DNA of 64,000 nt from Crocinitomicaceae bacterium (lineage in GTDB: Bacteria; Bacteroidota; Bacteroidia; Flavobacteriales_D; Crocinitomicaceae): the NCBI GenBank assembly GCA_029254025.1, contig JAQWYK010000012.1, positions 1 to 64,000 on the forward strand. Direction: 5' to 3'. Shown in pieces: positions 7,789 through 19,647 of the stretch; position 1 is the first letter of the stretch; the number at the start of each line of letters is the position of its first letter. Under the pieces are notes generated by a model. It was not told the origin of the DNA. It saw nothing but the letters and a program-made list of their open reading frames with translations, and made no database searches. Position numbers and translations under genes: made by a program.

Positions 7789-9090
7789 ATGACAATTAAA
7801 AAAAGCCTTATTGTTTTTCTTGTGCCCTTTGCTTTAGCATTAGTTCAAAACAAGATGAAGGCGTGTAGCATGTATAAAATTACTGTTGATGGAAACACAA
7901 TAGTGGGCTGCAATCACGATGCTTGGTTGACTACACCCAAAATATGGTTTGAGAATGCCAAACAACAAAATGAGTTTGGAACTGTCTTTACAGGATCAAG
8001 AGAAGTTTCTAAAAGTAGAACAACTCCACAATCTGGTATGAACACCGTGGGGCTGGTATTTTCGCGTCTGGCTTCATATTACCCAGAACAAAATAATCCA
8101 TTTTCTGATAGGCAAAAAATAACAAACGAGGCTGACTACTTATCGGCTATACTTCATAAGTGTGCAACTGTAAAAGAGGTGAAAAAACACATTGAAGCAT
8201 ATGACCATAGCTTCTTTTTGAATGATGTCTTTATTTACATTGACAGTTTGGGAGATTACTTGATTGTAGAACCATACAAGTTTATAGAAGGTAACGACCC
8301 CAATTATGTACTTTCCAATTTCTGTCCTTCAATAACTGATAGTAATCAAGCTCGAAAAATTGAACGATACCGAAATGGAGAACATTTTTTGAAAACGCAT
8401 CAAGCAATGGCTTCTCTAGACTTCTGTACCGCCCTTTCAGATACAATGTCGGTTTGTAGAAGCAGAAATGGAGACGGTACATTAATAACCTCAATTTTCG
8501 ATACTAAAGCAAAGATGGTGAATCTTTACTTTTACCATAACTTTGATACCTTAGTGCAATATAGCTTAACAGATGAGCTATCAAAAGGGGATATTAGCAT
8601 CAATCTTCCTGAAATATTTCCTGCAAATGAGGAATTTCAAACACTTGTCAACTTTAAGACCCCTTCAAATTCTATAGTATTGAGAATCATTCTTTTGCTG
8701 ATAGCCGGATTATTGGCACTGAATACTTTTACGTTCATTCTTTCCCTATTCTGGAAAAATAAATTCAACTTGGGTTTGCGAAAAACAGTTGCCGCAATTT
8801 CAATATTCAATGTGATTTTCATTGCGTATATTTTTGTATTACTTACGAACCAGAGCATTTTCTATTTTGACGTTCCCTATAAACATTACAGCTCAAATTT
8901 AATCAGTGCCTTTTCATATACGCCATTCATACTTTTAGCAGTGTTCATACCCTTTTTAATCCATACAAGAAGTCAATTAAAATCATTCCAAATGAGGTTT
9001 TTTAAAGTCGCTATGGTGTTAAATAGTGCACTGTATGTTGTCCTAGTGTTGGGATTTGGGTATTGGGGATTATTTAATTTCTGGAATTAA
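7789..9090 (+). CDS. Ntn-type linear-amide hydrolase fused to a membrane domain
   Basis: Residues 1-25 form a signal peptide that ends right before Cys26 (KMKA|CSMYKIT). The segment with Cys26 and GNTIVGCNHDAW matches the N-terminal nucleophile Cys and the N-x-D-W-like strand of choloylglycine hydrolase/penicillin-acylase C45-type enzymes, which cut non-peptide C-N amide bonds. The hydrolase part runs to about residue 290; the C-terminal 140 residues contain four membrane helices. It is thus likely a periplasm-facing, membrane-tethered amidase. Substrate unknown. The usual Arg of bile-salt hydrolases is not evident. It stands alone between the broken gene and katG. Confidence 0.68.
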   Translation: MTIKKSLIVFLVPFALALVQNKMKACSMYKITVDGNTIVGCNHDAWLTTPKIWFENAKQQNEFGTVFTGSREVSKSRTTPQSGMNTVGLVFSRLASYYPEQNNPFSDRQKITNEADYLSAILHKCATVKEVKKHIEAYDHSFFLNDVFIYIDSLGDYLIVEPYKFIEGNDPNYVLSNFCPSITDSNQARKIERYRNGEHFLKTHQAMASLDFCTALSDTMSVCRSRNGDGTLITSIFDTKAKMVNLYFYHNFDTLVQYSLTDELSKGDISINLPEIFPANEEFQTLVNFKTPSNSIVLRIILLLIAGLLALNTFTFILSLFWKNKFNLGLRKTVAAISIFNVIFIAYIFVLLTNQSIFYFDVPYKHYSSNLISAFSYTPFILLAVFIPFLIHTRSQLKSFQMRFFKVAMVLNSALYVVLVLGFGYWGLFNFWN

Positions 9091-9197
9091 GAATGGAATT
9101 GTTGAGTAATCAAAATGTAACGAATAGAGGGTTTGACTGCGATTAAGCGATAAGCGTTATGGCATGGTCTAATTACACATTCAGTAAGGCTGATTAA

Positions 9198-11585
<2,388 letters not shown>

Positions 11586-11606
11586 TTATAAGTTGTGTAA
11601 AGAAAG

Positions 11607-11638
11607 GCAGCGTACTGAATAAGTGCGCTGCTTTTTTT
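11607..11638 (+). terminator. Rho-independent terminator of katG
   Basis: Ten-base stem GCAGCGTACT/AGTGCGCTGC (one T-G wobble) with the loop GAATA and a seven-T tract, 22 bases after the katG stop. Confidence 0.85.
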
Positions 11639-11796
11639 GTAGCTGTATGCGAATCAGTAAAGAAGTCGTTTTTTTCATCTGATTTATTAAAATGCACTAT
11701 CTTCGGCGCGTTTACGCCAAAGGCAAAACATAATCCTGGTTCTGGTGTTACAGGGAAGACAGTTTTGTGGTTTCATCAGGCGAAGTATAGAAAATT

Positions 11797-12939
11797 ATGA
11801 AAATAGGAATTGTGTTATATCCCACGTTTGGCGGGAGTGGAGTAGTAGCTACGGAATTAGGAAAGGCGTTGGCGCAAAAAGGACACGAGGTACACTTTAT
11901 TACCTACGCGCAGCCAGTCCGATTGGGCTCCTACCGAGAAAATATATTTTACCACGAAGTAGCGGTGTCTAATTATCCCTTGTTTGAATTCCAGCCGTAT
12001 GAGACAGAATTAGCGAGTAAATTGGTGGATGTTGTTAAACACGAAAATTTAGACTTGCTACATGTGCATTATGCTATTCCGCATGCTTCAGCGGCATATA
12101 TGGCACAGCAAATTTTAGAAAGCCATGGAATTATGATTCCTTTTGTTACGACACTGCATGGAACCGATATTACGCTTGTGGGAAAGGATAAGTCGTTTGA
12201 ACCAGTAATTTCATTTTGCATCAATAAATCGAATGCGGTAACCGCTGTTTCAGAGAGCTTACGAAAAGATACCTTTACGCATTTCAATACCAATCGTGAA
12301 ATACACGTTGTCCCTAACTTTATCCAGTCCTCTTCCGTTCTACCTGAGTTAGAATTGCTAGAACGTAGAAGGAAATATGCGCAAGATGGTGAACGTATTT
12401 TATGTCATGTATCGAATTTCAGACCAGTGAAACGGGTGGAAGATGTTATTCAAATCTTTAAGCGCGTGAACGATGTTATTCCATCGCGCTTGATGTTGAT
12501 TGGGGATGGTCCTGATCGTTACAATGCAGAACGCTTGTGTCGCGAATTAGGCGTATGTAGCCGCGTAATCACACTGGGAAAGATTCGTGACGCAGCGAAC
12601 CTCATGCAGTTGACTGATTTGTTTCTGCTGCCTTCAGAAACAGAAAGTTTCGGGTTGGCAGCATTGGAAGCTATGGCGGAGGGAATTCCAGTGGTGAGTT
12701 CTAATACAGGAGGTATTCCAGAAGTGAATAAGGATGGTTATTCAGGCTATTTGTCCAATGTGGGAGACGTGGATGGAATGGCAAAAAATGCCATTAAAAT
12801 ACTTTCAAACGAGGCCACGTTAAATCAGTTTAAGACCAATGCGCGGGAACAATCGAAACTATTTAGTTTGGAAGAAATCTTGCCGTTGTACGAAAATATT
12901 TACAATACTATACTGAAAGAAGTGCAGACTCTAAAGTAA
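11797..12939 (+). CDS. bshA: N-acetyl-alpha-D-glucosaminyl L-malate synthase
   Basis: A 380-aa GT4 glycosyltransferase that joins UDP-GlcNAc and L-malate, the first step of bacillithiol synthesis. The BshA-specific N-terminus YPTFGGSGVVATELGKALA, the HGTDITLVG segment and the C-terminal GT-B nucleotide-sugar motif SETESFGLAALEAMAEG are all present at family length. It acts in the cytoplasm. No bshB or bshC lies in the window. Bacillithiol would be the low-molecular-weight thiol of this organism, in line with the other peroxide and sulfoxide defence genes here. Confidence 0.93.
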   Translation: MKIGIVLYPTFGGSGVVATELGKALAQKGHEVHFITYAQPVRLGSYRENIFYHEVAVSNYPLFEFQPYETELASKLVDVVKHENLDLLHVHYAIPHASAAYMAQQILESHGIMIPFVTTLHGTDITLVGKDKSFEPVISFCINKSNAVTAVSESLRKDTFTHFNTNREIHVVPNFIQSSSVLPELELLERRRKYAQDGERILCHVSNFRPVKRVEDVIQIFKRVNDVIPSRLMLIGDGPDRYNAERLCRELGVCSRVITLGKIRDAANLMQLTDLFLLPSETESFGLAALEAMAEGIPVVSSNTGGIPEVNKDGYSGYLSNVGDVDGMAKNAIKILSNEATLNQFKTNAREQSKLFSLEEILPLYENIYNTILKEVQTLK

Positions 12940-13075
12940 ATAAGCCGTTTTACCAAAAAAAAAGAACATTAATTTAGCCAATATAGGTAATAAATTGCAG
13001 AAACGGAAAATGAAAAATATGCTAAACTTTTCACCGGCAAGTGGTATTTCTATTTTTCCTTGTATTTTTGCAGGA

Positions 13076-14071
13076 ATGTTGAAATGGAAGAGTTTATTGG
13101 GAATTGCCGCTCTGGCGCTCATGCTACTAGCATGTGGGGAATACAATGAGATTGTTAAAAGCGACGATTACGATGTGAAATTAGCGAAAGCAGAGTCTTT
13201 GTATGAGTCTAAGTCCTATAACCGTGCCTTGGTATTGTATGAACAAGTTTATCAGCGCTACCCAAGAGACGGACGAGGGGAGATCGCTTACTACCGTTTG
13301 GCGAAATCCTATTACGCGATTGAAGATTATTACATGGCGGGATACTATTTCAGCAATTTCGTCAATCGTTTTCCAGTGAGTACCAAAGCGGAGGAATCAT
13401 TATTTATGAGTGCCATGTGTTCGGTGAAGAATTCTCCGGCATCTCCATTAGACCAAGAAGAAACTGAAATCGCCCTCAACGAACTTCAATTATTTGTGCA
13501 GCGTTACCCACAAAGTGAATTAGTAGATAGCTGTAACCAAGTAATGGATAAGTTACGCTTGAAGTTGGAAAATAAAGCGTTTTTGTCGGTGCAATTGTAC
13601 GCGCAGACAGAGCGATATCAAGCAGCTGTAGTAGCTGGAAGAGCCTTTATTGAAGATTATCCACAGTCGCAGCAACGCGAAGAAGTAGCGTACATCATGT
13701 TGCAGAATGGGTATATTTTAGCCTCCAAAAGTATTTTCAGTAAAAAGAAAGAACGCTTGGAAGAGGTCCTGTCGATTTATGAAAAGTATAAGGTAGACCT
13801 CGAAAAGAAACGCTATCAAGCGCGTGCGTTAGATTACTATAAAAACACATTGGCGATGTTGGAGGAAGTAGATGAACGTGTGGCGTATAACGAAATTTCA
13901 GATGCCTATGCGTCTTCGCAATCCCTTTCCACAAAGAAAAAAATGGACTTTTTAGCGGAAACAATAGAAAGATATCATAAATTTGCAAAAAAGTATCCTG
14001 AATCAGCGTTTTTGAAAAAGGCAGAAGACACCTCTAATAAAGCAGATAAGGAACTGAAAAATTTACAATAA
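13076..14071 (+). CDS. bamD: Outer-membrane assembly lipoprotein BamD
   Basis: Read from ATG 13076 this is a 331-aa lipoprotein (signal ending LLAC) with several tetratricopeptide-like repeats (AxSLYESKSYNRALVLYEQV and following), as in BamD/YfiO, the periplasmic partner of BamA in beta-barrel insertion. The frame is open further upstream to a TTG at 12995, but only the ATG gives a proper signal peptide, and it follows GCAGGA. A TAnnTTTG element (TATTTTTG, 13063-13070) sits directly before it, so a nearly leaderless transcript is possible. It heads the block bamD - rpoZ-like - coaBC - DUF4835 - recN that is common in Flavobacteriia. Confidence 0.88.
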   Translation: MLKWKSLLGIAALALMLLACGEYNEIVKSDDYDVKLAKAESLYESKSYNRALVLYEQVYQRYPRDGRGEIAYYRLAKSYYAIEDYYMAGYYFSNFVNRFPVSTKAEESLFMSAMCSVKNSPASPLDQEETEIALNELQLFVQRYPQSELVDSCNQVMDKLRLKLENKAFLSVQLYAQTERYQAAVVAGRAFIEDYPQSQQREEVAYIMLQNGYILASKSIFSKKKERLEEVLSIYEKYKVDLEKKRYQARALDYYKNTLAMLEEVDERVAYNEISDAYASSQSLSTKKKMDFLAETIERYHKFAKKYPESAFLKKAEDTSNKADKELKNLQ

Positions 14072-14084
14072 AATAAATAAAAAT

Positions 14085-14402
14085 ATGAGCTTTAAAAATA
14101 GCACAGCTGAGCGTACAACAATTACCCGTGATGTAGTTGATATCGAGGAGAAAACTGGAAACGTATACGAGTCGATTGCCATGTTAGGGAAACGTGCAAA
14201 CCAAATTAACGTCGAGCTCAAAGAAGAATTGACACGTAAACTTCAAGAGTTTGCTTCTTCTACAGATAACTTAGAAGAGATTTTTGAAAACCGTGAGCAA
14301 ATTGAAATCTCTCGTTTTTATGAGAAACTTCCTAAGCCTGTGGCTATGGCAATTCAAGAATTGTTGGAAGACAAAATTTACCAACGGAAATTAGAGGAGT
14401 AA
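14085..14402 (+). CDS. rpoZ: RNA polymerase omega subunit (Rpb6/RpoZ-like)
   Basis: The 105-aa protein carries the omega/Rpb6 signature: a helix with NVYESIAMLGKRANQIN followed by an acidic, Glu-rich C-terminal half. It helps fold and hold the beta' subunit. Family length for Bacteroidota. It lies 13 bases after bamD and 9 bases before coaBC, so it is co-transcribed with both. Confidence 0.85.
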   Translation: MSFKNSTAERTTITRDVVDIEEKTGNVYESIAMLGKRANQINVELKEELTRKLQEFASSTDNLEEIFENREQIEISRFYEKLPKPVAMAIQELLEDKIYQRKLEE

Positions 14403-14411
14403 ATCCACACC

Positions 14412-15611
14412 ATGTTAAAAGGAAAGCGCATTATTCTTGGAGTGACCGGGGGTATAGCTGCTTACAAAATACCACTTCTCGTAAGAGAGTTAAAAAAATT
14501 AGAGGCAGATGTTCAATGTATAATGACACCTGCCTCTTGTGATTTTGTGAGTCCGCTGACCTTGGCTACATTGTCGCAGAATCCAGTCTATATTGACTTC
14601 TGGAATAAGAAAGACGGCACTTGGACAAACCATGTGGAGTTAGGTATGTGGGCAGATGTGATGGTCATTGCACCGCTTACAGCCAATACGTTAGCCAAAA
14701 TGACACATGGGAATTGCGACAACCTTTTATTGGCAACTTACCTTTCTGCGAAATGTCCTGTTTTAATCGCACCGGCTATGGACTTGGACATGTATGCACA
14801 TCCCACAACGACTCAAAATTTAGAGCAATTAGCCCAGCATGGTGTACTTATAACACCAGCGCAACACGGATTTTTGGCGAGCGGACTCGAAGGTCAAGGT
14901 CGAATGATGGAGCCCAATGATCTTGTGAGAGAAATTTCATTCTTTTTTGAGCAGTCAATTTCCCTATACGGTAAAAAAGTGTTGGTAACAGCCGGTCCAA
15001 CCTACGAACGGATTGATCCTGTGCGTTTCATCGGGAACCATTCCTCCGGGAAAATGGGTTTTGCGATTGCCAAAAGTTTACTTAAACGCGGGGCGGAAGT
15101 AATCCTTGTAACTGGTCCTACGCAATGTCAATTAACGCATAATAAGTTGACGCGGTGCGACGTTGTTTCGGCCGAAGAAATGCTACAGCAAGTAAAGGAA
15201 CATTTTCCAACCTGCACAGGAGGAATATTTTCTGCTGCGGTTTCTGATTATCGTCCGGCAGAAATGCACTCAGTGAAAATGAAAAAAACAGCGGATGAAT
15301 TAACGCTTCAGTTGGTGAAAAACCCGGACATTCTGCAATGGGCTGGAGACCATAAGAAGCACGGTCAATTCCTCGTTGGATTTGCTTTGGAAACCAATGA
15401 CGCCCTCGATTACGGAAGAGGAAAATTGGAGAAGAAGAAGCTGGATTGCATCGTTGTAAATAGCTTAAAAGATTCTGGAGCAGGATTTGGGGTGGATACA
15501 AACAAAATTACTATCTTAGATTCCAACAATAAAAAGCAGGCTTATGAGTTATCATCTAAAGATGTTGCCGCGCACAACATTGTTGAATATATCGTAAAAA
15601 ATAAGTTATGA
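14412..15611 (+). CDS. coaBC: Phosphopantothenoylcysteine synthetase/decarboxylase
   Basis: A 399-aa bifunctional coenzyme A enzyme. The N-terminal flavoprotein decarboxylase (CoaC, about 1-180) has GVTGGIAAYKIP, the catalytic-His segment NHVELGMWADVMVIAPLTAN and a PAMDLDMY substrate-clamp motif. The C-terminal synthetase (CoaB, about 185-399) has TAGPTYERIDPVRFIGN, SSGKMG and AAVSDYRP. Both active sites look complete. It overlaps the next gene by ATGA at 15608-15611. Confidence 0.95.
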   Translation: MLKGKRIILGVTGGIAAYKIPLLVRELKKLEADVQCIMTPASCDFVSPLTLATLSQNPVYIDFWNKKDGTWTNHVELGMWADVMVIAPLTANTLAKMTHGNCDNLLLATYLSAKCPVLIAPAMDLDMYAHPTTTQNLEQLAQHGVLITPAQHGFLASGLEGQGRMMEPNDLVREISFFFEQSISLYGKKVLVTAGPTYERIDPVRFIGNHSSGKMGFAIAKSLLKRGAEVILVTGPTQCQLTHNKLTRCDVVSAEEMLQQVKEHFPTCTGGIFSAAVSDYRPAEMHSVKMKKTADELTLQLVKNPDILQWAGDHKKHGQFLVGFALETNDALDYGRGKLEKKKLDCIVVNSLKDSGAGFGVDTNKITILDSNNKKQAYELSSKDVAAHNIVEYIVKNKL

Positions 15612-16507
15612 GATTTTTCTTGGCCTTTCTAATAATGGTTGGTGGTGCTGCAGCTGCTCAAGAGTTAAACTGCCAAGTATCGGTGATTCCCAATCCAAAT
15701 TTAGACGTTACTACCACGGAACAAGAAATTTTTAAGGAACTCGAGCGCACCGTGTTTGAACTAATGAACAATACCGCTTGGACCAAAGAATCATTTGAAA
15801 TAGAGGAGAAGATTAACTGTAATATCGTCATTAACATTAATTCTATTCCGGCACAGAACAAGTTCGAAGGCTCCATGCAAATACAGTCTACCCGTCCTGT
15901 GTTCAATTCTACGTACAACTCTACAGTATTTAACTTCTTGGATGAAGACCTTCAATTCAATTTCCAGCGGAATGCTATTTTAAACTATGCGCCAAACGAA
16001 TTTAGGGACAATTTGACTTCTGTATTGGCTTTTTATGCATTCATGATTATTGGGTATGATTTCGATACCTTCTCCTTAGAAGGAGGATCTACCTATTTCA
16101 ACAAAGCACAAGACATCGTAGTGCTTGCTCAAAATGCAGGGGGATCTGGTTGGAGGTCGAATGAGCGTGGTCGAAAGAATCGGTATTGGCTTGTGGATAA
16201 TCAACTTCAGCAGTTGTTTAAGCCTTTAAGAGAGTGTTTTTACGAATATCACCGCGCTGGTTTAGATAAGCTGTATGATGATAAGAATTTAGCGCGCGAA
16301 AATATGTATAACGCCCTTCAGAAATTAACGCCTGTCAACAACGCGCGACCTGCTTCGGTGAATGTGCTCAACTTTCTGCAAGCGAAGCTAAAAGAGCTCC
16401 AGAACCTTTATGCAGACGCCGAAGCCAAGGATAAAAACAATATTGTAATCCTGCTCAAGCGCCTGGATCCGTCCAACTCCTCTAAATATCAAGAAATTAT
16501 TAATTAA
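15608..16507 (+). CDS. DUF4835 exported protein
   Basis: A 299-aa exported protein (signal peptide ending AAAAQ, residue 18) of the DUF4835 family; the early segment ELNCQVSVIPNP and the ISSxF-like core with VFNFLDEDLQFNF are typical. Members are nearly universal in Flavobacteriia and sit between coaBC and recN, as here. Some databases name this family PorD and link it to T9SS biogenesis; I recall that only loosely. It overlaps coaBC by four bases and recN by one base, so it is co-translated. Confidence 0.85.
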   Translation: MRFFLAFLIMVGGAAAAQELNCQVSVIPNPNLDVTTTEQEIFKELERTVFELMNNTAWTKESFEIEEKINCNIVININSIPAQNKFEGSMQIQSTRPVFNSTYNSTVFNFLDEDLQFNFQRNAILNYAPNEFRDNLTSVLAFYAFMIIGYDFDTFSLEGGSTYFNKAQDIVVLAQNAGGSGWRSNERGRKNRYWLVDNQLQQLFKPLRECFYEYHRAGLDKLYDDKNLARENMYNALQKLTPVNNARPASVNVLNFLQAKLKELQNLYADAEAKDKNNIVILLKRLDPSNSSKYQEIIN

Positions 16508-18150
16508 TGCTTAAACGGTTAGCTGTTCAAAATTTTGCGTTAATCGAAAATGTTGAACTGACATTTGATAAAGGATTTACGGTGTTAACGGGAGAAACAG
16601 GTTCCGGAAAATCGATCTTGCTTGGTGCATTGCGTCTTATTTTAGGGGAGCGCGCTGATTATGTCGTTATCCGCGATGCGGAAAGGAAAACGGTGGTGGA
16701 AACCACTTTTTTAGTGAATGGACTTGATCTGGCAGATTTCTTTGAAGCGAATGATTTGGATTACGCGGACGAGACCATTATTCGGAGGGAAATCCATGCA
16801 CAAGGCAAGTCGCGATCATTTATCAACGATACTCCAGTTCAGCTCAGTGTCTTAAAAGAATTAACAGCACAACTCATTCATATTCATTCACAGCATCATA
16901 CGCTCAATTTAAAAGATAAGTCGTTTCAATTAGCCTTGTTGGATACCTTGATTGATGCAGATACGTTGCGAAGAAAAGTCGGTGAGACCCACAGAGAGTG
17001 GAAACAAAAAGAAAAAGTACTTCAGTTATATAAGGAGGAAATCGCCCTAGCATTGCGGGAAAATGATTTCAACCAGTTTCAACTGGATGAGCTGCGTCAG
17101 CTTGAATTACACGCCAATGAGTTTGTTAAACTCGAAGAAGAAGTCAATAGAGGAGAACAATCGGAAGAAATAAAAATGTCTTATGGTAAGTTGTTTGCTG
17201 GGCTTCAAGAGGAAGGCGGAATAGTAGATCAGCTGATGGGGTTGGCGAAACTTCCAACATTTAGTGATACTACACTCGACGAACTGGTGAGACGCTTGGC
17301 TTCTGTGCGCATCGAATTACAGGATATTTCGAGTGTAGCAGAAGACGGTGTGGAAGTGGAATACAGTTCTCCCGAAGAATTACAACGGAAAAGCGACTTG
17401 CTTGATGCCTACAATTCGGCATTGCGCAAGCACGGATTGTTTTCTCAAGAGGACTTGATTCAATTGCAAGCGAAGTTAGAAGAAAGTTTGTCCCATGTGG
17501 AACACGCTGACGCTGACGTAGCTCAACACGAGGAAGAAGTGAAGGCTTTACAGAATAGGTTCTTCCGGTTTTCCAGTGAATTGTCACAGTTCAGAACCGA
17601 AAATGTAACCAAGATAGAAGCAGACATTTGTGGCTATTTAACTGAAGTAAAGTTGGCCGATGCGACAATACGATTCGACCTGTTCGAAGTTCCTCCTTCT
17701 AAAACGGGGACGGATGGTATTAACATGCTGTTTTCGGCAAATACAGGAATGGCTCCTCAACCTATTGAAAAAAGTGCTTCTGGTGGTGAACTATCGAGAC
17801 TCATGCTCGTATTGCAGCACTTACTTTCGAAGAAACAACAATTGCCTACAGTCATTTTTGATGAAATTGATTCAGGTGTCTCTGGTGAAGTGGCTCAGCG
17901 AATTGGTGCGTTATTGCAGAATATGGGGGCAAACATGCAACTTCTTGCAATTACCCATCTGCCACAAGTGGCGGGGAAAGGAAAAGACCATCTAAAGGTC
18001 ATCAAGCGGTCTACTGATAGCGGAAAAACCATAACTGAGCTAATTTATTTGACAGGAGAAGAGCGTGTTGAAGAAGTTGCTCGCCTTATGAGTGGAACTC
18101 AAATTAACGATGCTGCTCTGGAAAATGCGAAGAATTTAATGAATGAATAG
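16507..18150 (+). CDS. recN: DNA repair ATPase RecN
   Basis: A 547-aa SMC-like ATPase of double-strand-break repair. Walker A GETGSGKS (about residues 30-37), a central coiled-coil region, the ABC signature SGGELSRL and Walker B VIFDEIDSGVSG are all intact, and the length is standard. The start ATG shares one base with the stop of the DUF4835 gene (TAATG), so the gene belongs to the bamD-to-recN operon. Confidence 0.95.
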   Translation: MLKRLAVQNFALIENVELTFDKGFTVLTGETGSGKSILLGALRLILGERADYVVIRDAERKTVVETTFLVNGLDLADFFEANDLDYADETIIRREIHAQGKSRSFINDTPVQLSVLKELTAQLIHIHSQHHTLNLKDKSFQLALLDTLIDADTLRRKVGETHREWKQKEKVLQLYKEEIALALRENDFNQFQLDELRQLELHANEFVKLEEEVNRGEQSEEIKMSYGKLFAGLQEEGGIVDQLMGLAKLPTFSDTTLDELVRRLASVRIELQDISSVAEDGVEVEYSSPEELQRKSDLLDAYNSALRKHGLFSQEDLIQLQAKLEESLSHVEHADADVAQHEEEVKALQNRFFRFSSELSQFRTENVTKIEADICGYLTEVKLADATIRFDLFEVPPSKTGTDGINMLFSANTGMAPQPIEKSASGGELSRLMLVLQHLLSKKQQLPTVIFDEIDSGVSGEVAQRIGALLQNMGANMQLLAITHLPQVAGKGKDHLKVIKRSTDSGKTITELIYLTGEERVEEVARLMSGTQINDAALENAKNLMNE

Positions 18151-18152
18151 AT

Positions 18153-18548
18153 ATGGAAAGGAGTTTTATTTTAGCAGGAATATTGTTTGTCTTTCTCGGA
18201 ATCTTCTTAGGTGCTTTTGCAGCTCACGGGTTAAGTACAGCAGGATTGGAACAAGGGAAAATTGAAAGTTTTAAAGTAGGCGTGGATTATTTGTTTTATT
18301 CCGGCTTCGGAATGATGATTATTGGAGGACTACGTGAGCGCTTTGACTTTATGATGAAGTTTCATTTTCGCATGATTCTTTTTGGAACCATATTATTTTC
18401 AGGTTCTATATTTATTTTAGCCGTGGCACCGTTGATCGATTGGGAATTAGGTAAGCTCTTGGGGCCTACTACTCCAATCGGAGGAACAATGATGATTTTG
18501 GGTTGGTTTTCTTTATTTGTTAAGTACTTGCGCCAAATCGCACATTAA
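18153..18548 (+). CDS. DUF423 membrane protein
   Basis: A 131-aa inner-membrane protein with four helices and the DUF423/YgdD signature GAFAAHGL in the first helix. Function of the family is unknown. It lies two bases after recN, so it is the last gene of that operon; tsaD converges on it. Confidence 0.85.
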   Translation: MERSFILAGILFVFLGIFLGAFAAHGLSTAGLEQGKIESFKVGVDYLFYSGFGMMIIGGLRERFDFMMKFHFRMILFGTILFSGSIFILAVAPLIDWELGKLLGPTTPIGGTMMILGWFSLFVKYLRQIAH

Positions 18549-18600
18549 AATAAAAGAAAGATATTCCGACGGCTGTCCAATGTTAATAATACAAGAAAAT

Positions 18601-19623
18601 TTATATCTTGAGCCGCGGGTTCGCACTGATGCTTTGAGGCGCGAATTGTCCTGCTAAATACGCGTACCGACCAGCTATTGCAATCATTGCGGCATTATCC
18701 GTGCAATATTCGAATTTTGGTATGTGAATCTTCCAGTCATGTTTTTTACCCTCGAGTTCCAGCCGACTGCGCAACCCCGAATTAGCTGAAACTCCTCCTG
18801 CAATCGCAATTTCTCTAATGTTTAAGTGCATAGCTGCAGAGGTTAGTTTCTCAAAGAGGGTCTCAATAATCGTTGCTTGTATCGACGCACACAAGTCGTG
18901 AAGGTTTTCTTCAACGAAATTAGGCTGTGTCTTAGTTTGCTTTTGAATGAATTGTAAAATATTAGTTTTTAATCCACTGAAACTAAAGTCGAAGTCATCC
19001 ACCGAGGGTTTCGTAAACGTAAAAGCTACTGGGTTTCCAAATTGAGCATATTTGTCAATTAAAGGACCTCCAGGGTAGGGAAGCCCGAGCAATTTAGCAG
19101 ATTTATCAAACGCTTCTCCAGCAGCATCGTCACGAGTTGTTCCCAGCACTTGCATGTCGTCAAAGCCATCAACCACAACCAATTGGGTATGGCCGCCAGA
19201 GACAGTTAAGCAAAGAAAAGGAAATTGAGGTTTTTCTTTTGTTGCATCGTCAATAAAATGAGCTAGTATATGCGCTTTCATGTGGTTCACTTCAACCATT
19301 GGAATATGCATTGCAAGCGAAAATGCCTTGGCGAAAGAAGTACCCACAATTAAACTTCCTAATAAGCCCGGACCTCTTGTAAATGCAACGACATCAATGT
19401 CCTGTTTAGAGATACCTGCTTTTTTTATGGCAGCATCTACAACAGGGATAATGTTCTGCTGATGAGCTCTAGAAGCAAGCTCCGGAACCACACCGCCATA
19501 GGATACATGCACCTGTTGCCCCGCGATTTCATTTGAGAGGATGGCTTCATTTTTGAGTATGGCCGCAGAGGTATCATCACAGGAAGACTCAATACCTAGA
19601 ATGATTATGTCTTTTTTGCTCAA
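18601..19623 (-). CDS. tsaD: tRNA N6-adenosine threonylcarbamoyltransferase
   Basis: A 340-aa ASKHA-fold enzyme that transfers the threonylcarbamoyl group to A37 of tRNAs reading ANN codons. The metal-binding HMKAH (His114, His118), ESSCDDT at the N-terminus, SGGHTQL and GGVSANSGLR are all in place. It is divergent from tamB with 24 bases between the start codons. A TsaC-type partner is encoded at 49771-50388. Confidence 0.96.
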   Translation of the reverse strand: MSKKDIIILGIESSCDDTSAAILKNEAILSNEIAGQQVHVSYGGVVPELASRAHQQNIIPVVDAAIKKAGISKQDIDVVAFTRGPGLLGSLIVGTSFAKAFSLAMHIPMVEVNHMKAHILAHFIDDATKEKPQFPFLCLTVSGGHTQLVVVDGFDDMQVLGTTRDDAAGEAFDKSAKLLGLPYPGGPLIDKYAQFGNPVAFTFTKPSVDDFDFSFSGLKTNILQFIQKQTKTQPNFVEENLHDLCASIQATIIETLFEKLTSAAMHLNIREIAIAGGVSANSGLRSRLELEGKKHDWKIHIPKFEYCTDNAAMIAIAGRYAYLAGQFAPQSISANPRLKI

Positions 19624-19630
19624 CTTTAAA

Positions 19631-19638
19631 TATCTTTG
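19631..19638 (+). promoter_or_regulatory. Bacteroidota -7 element before tamB
   Basis: TATCTTTG matches TAnnTTTG exactly, ten bases before the tamB ATG. A TTTG upstream is only 12 bases away, too close for a standard -33 box. Confidence 0.45.
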
Positions 19639-19647
19639 TTAGAATTG

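Noticed and set aside
11745-11972. Extra 75-codon frame on the plus strand at the bshA start
   Set aside because: It lies in another frame over the conserved BshA N-terminus, has no family features and looks like a by-product.
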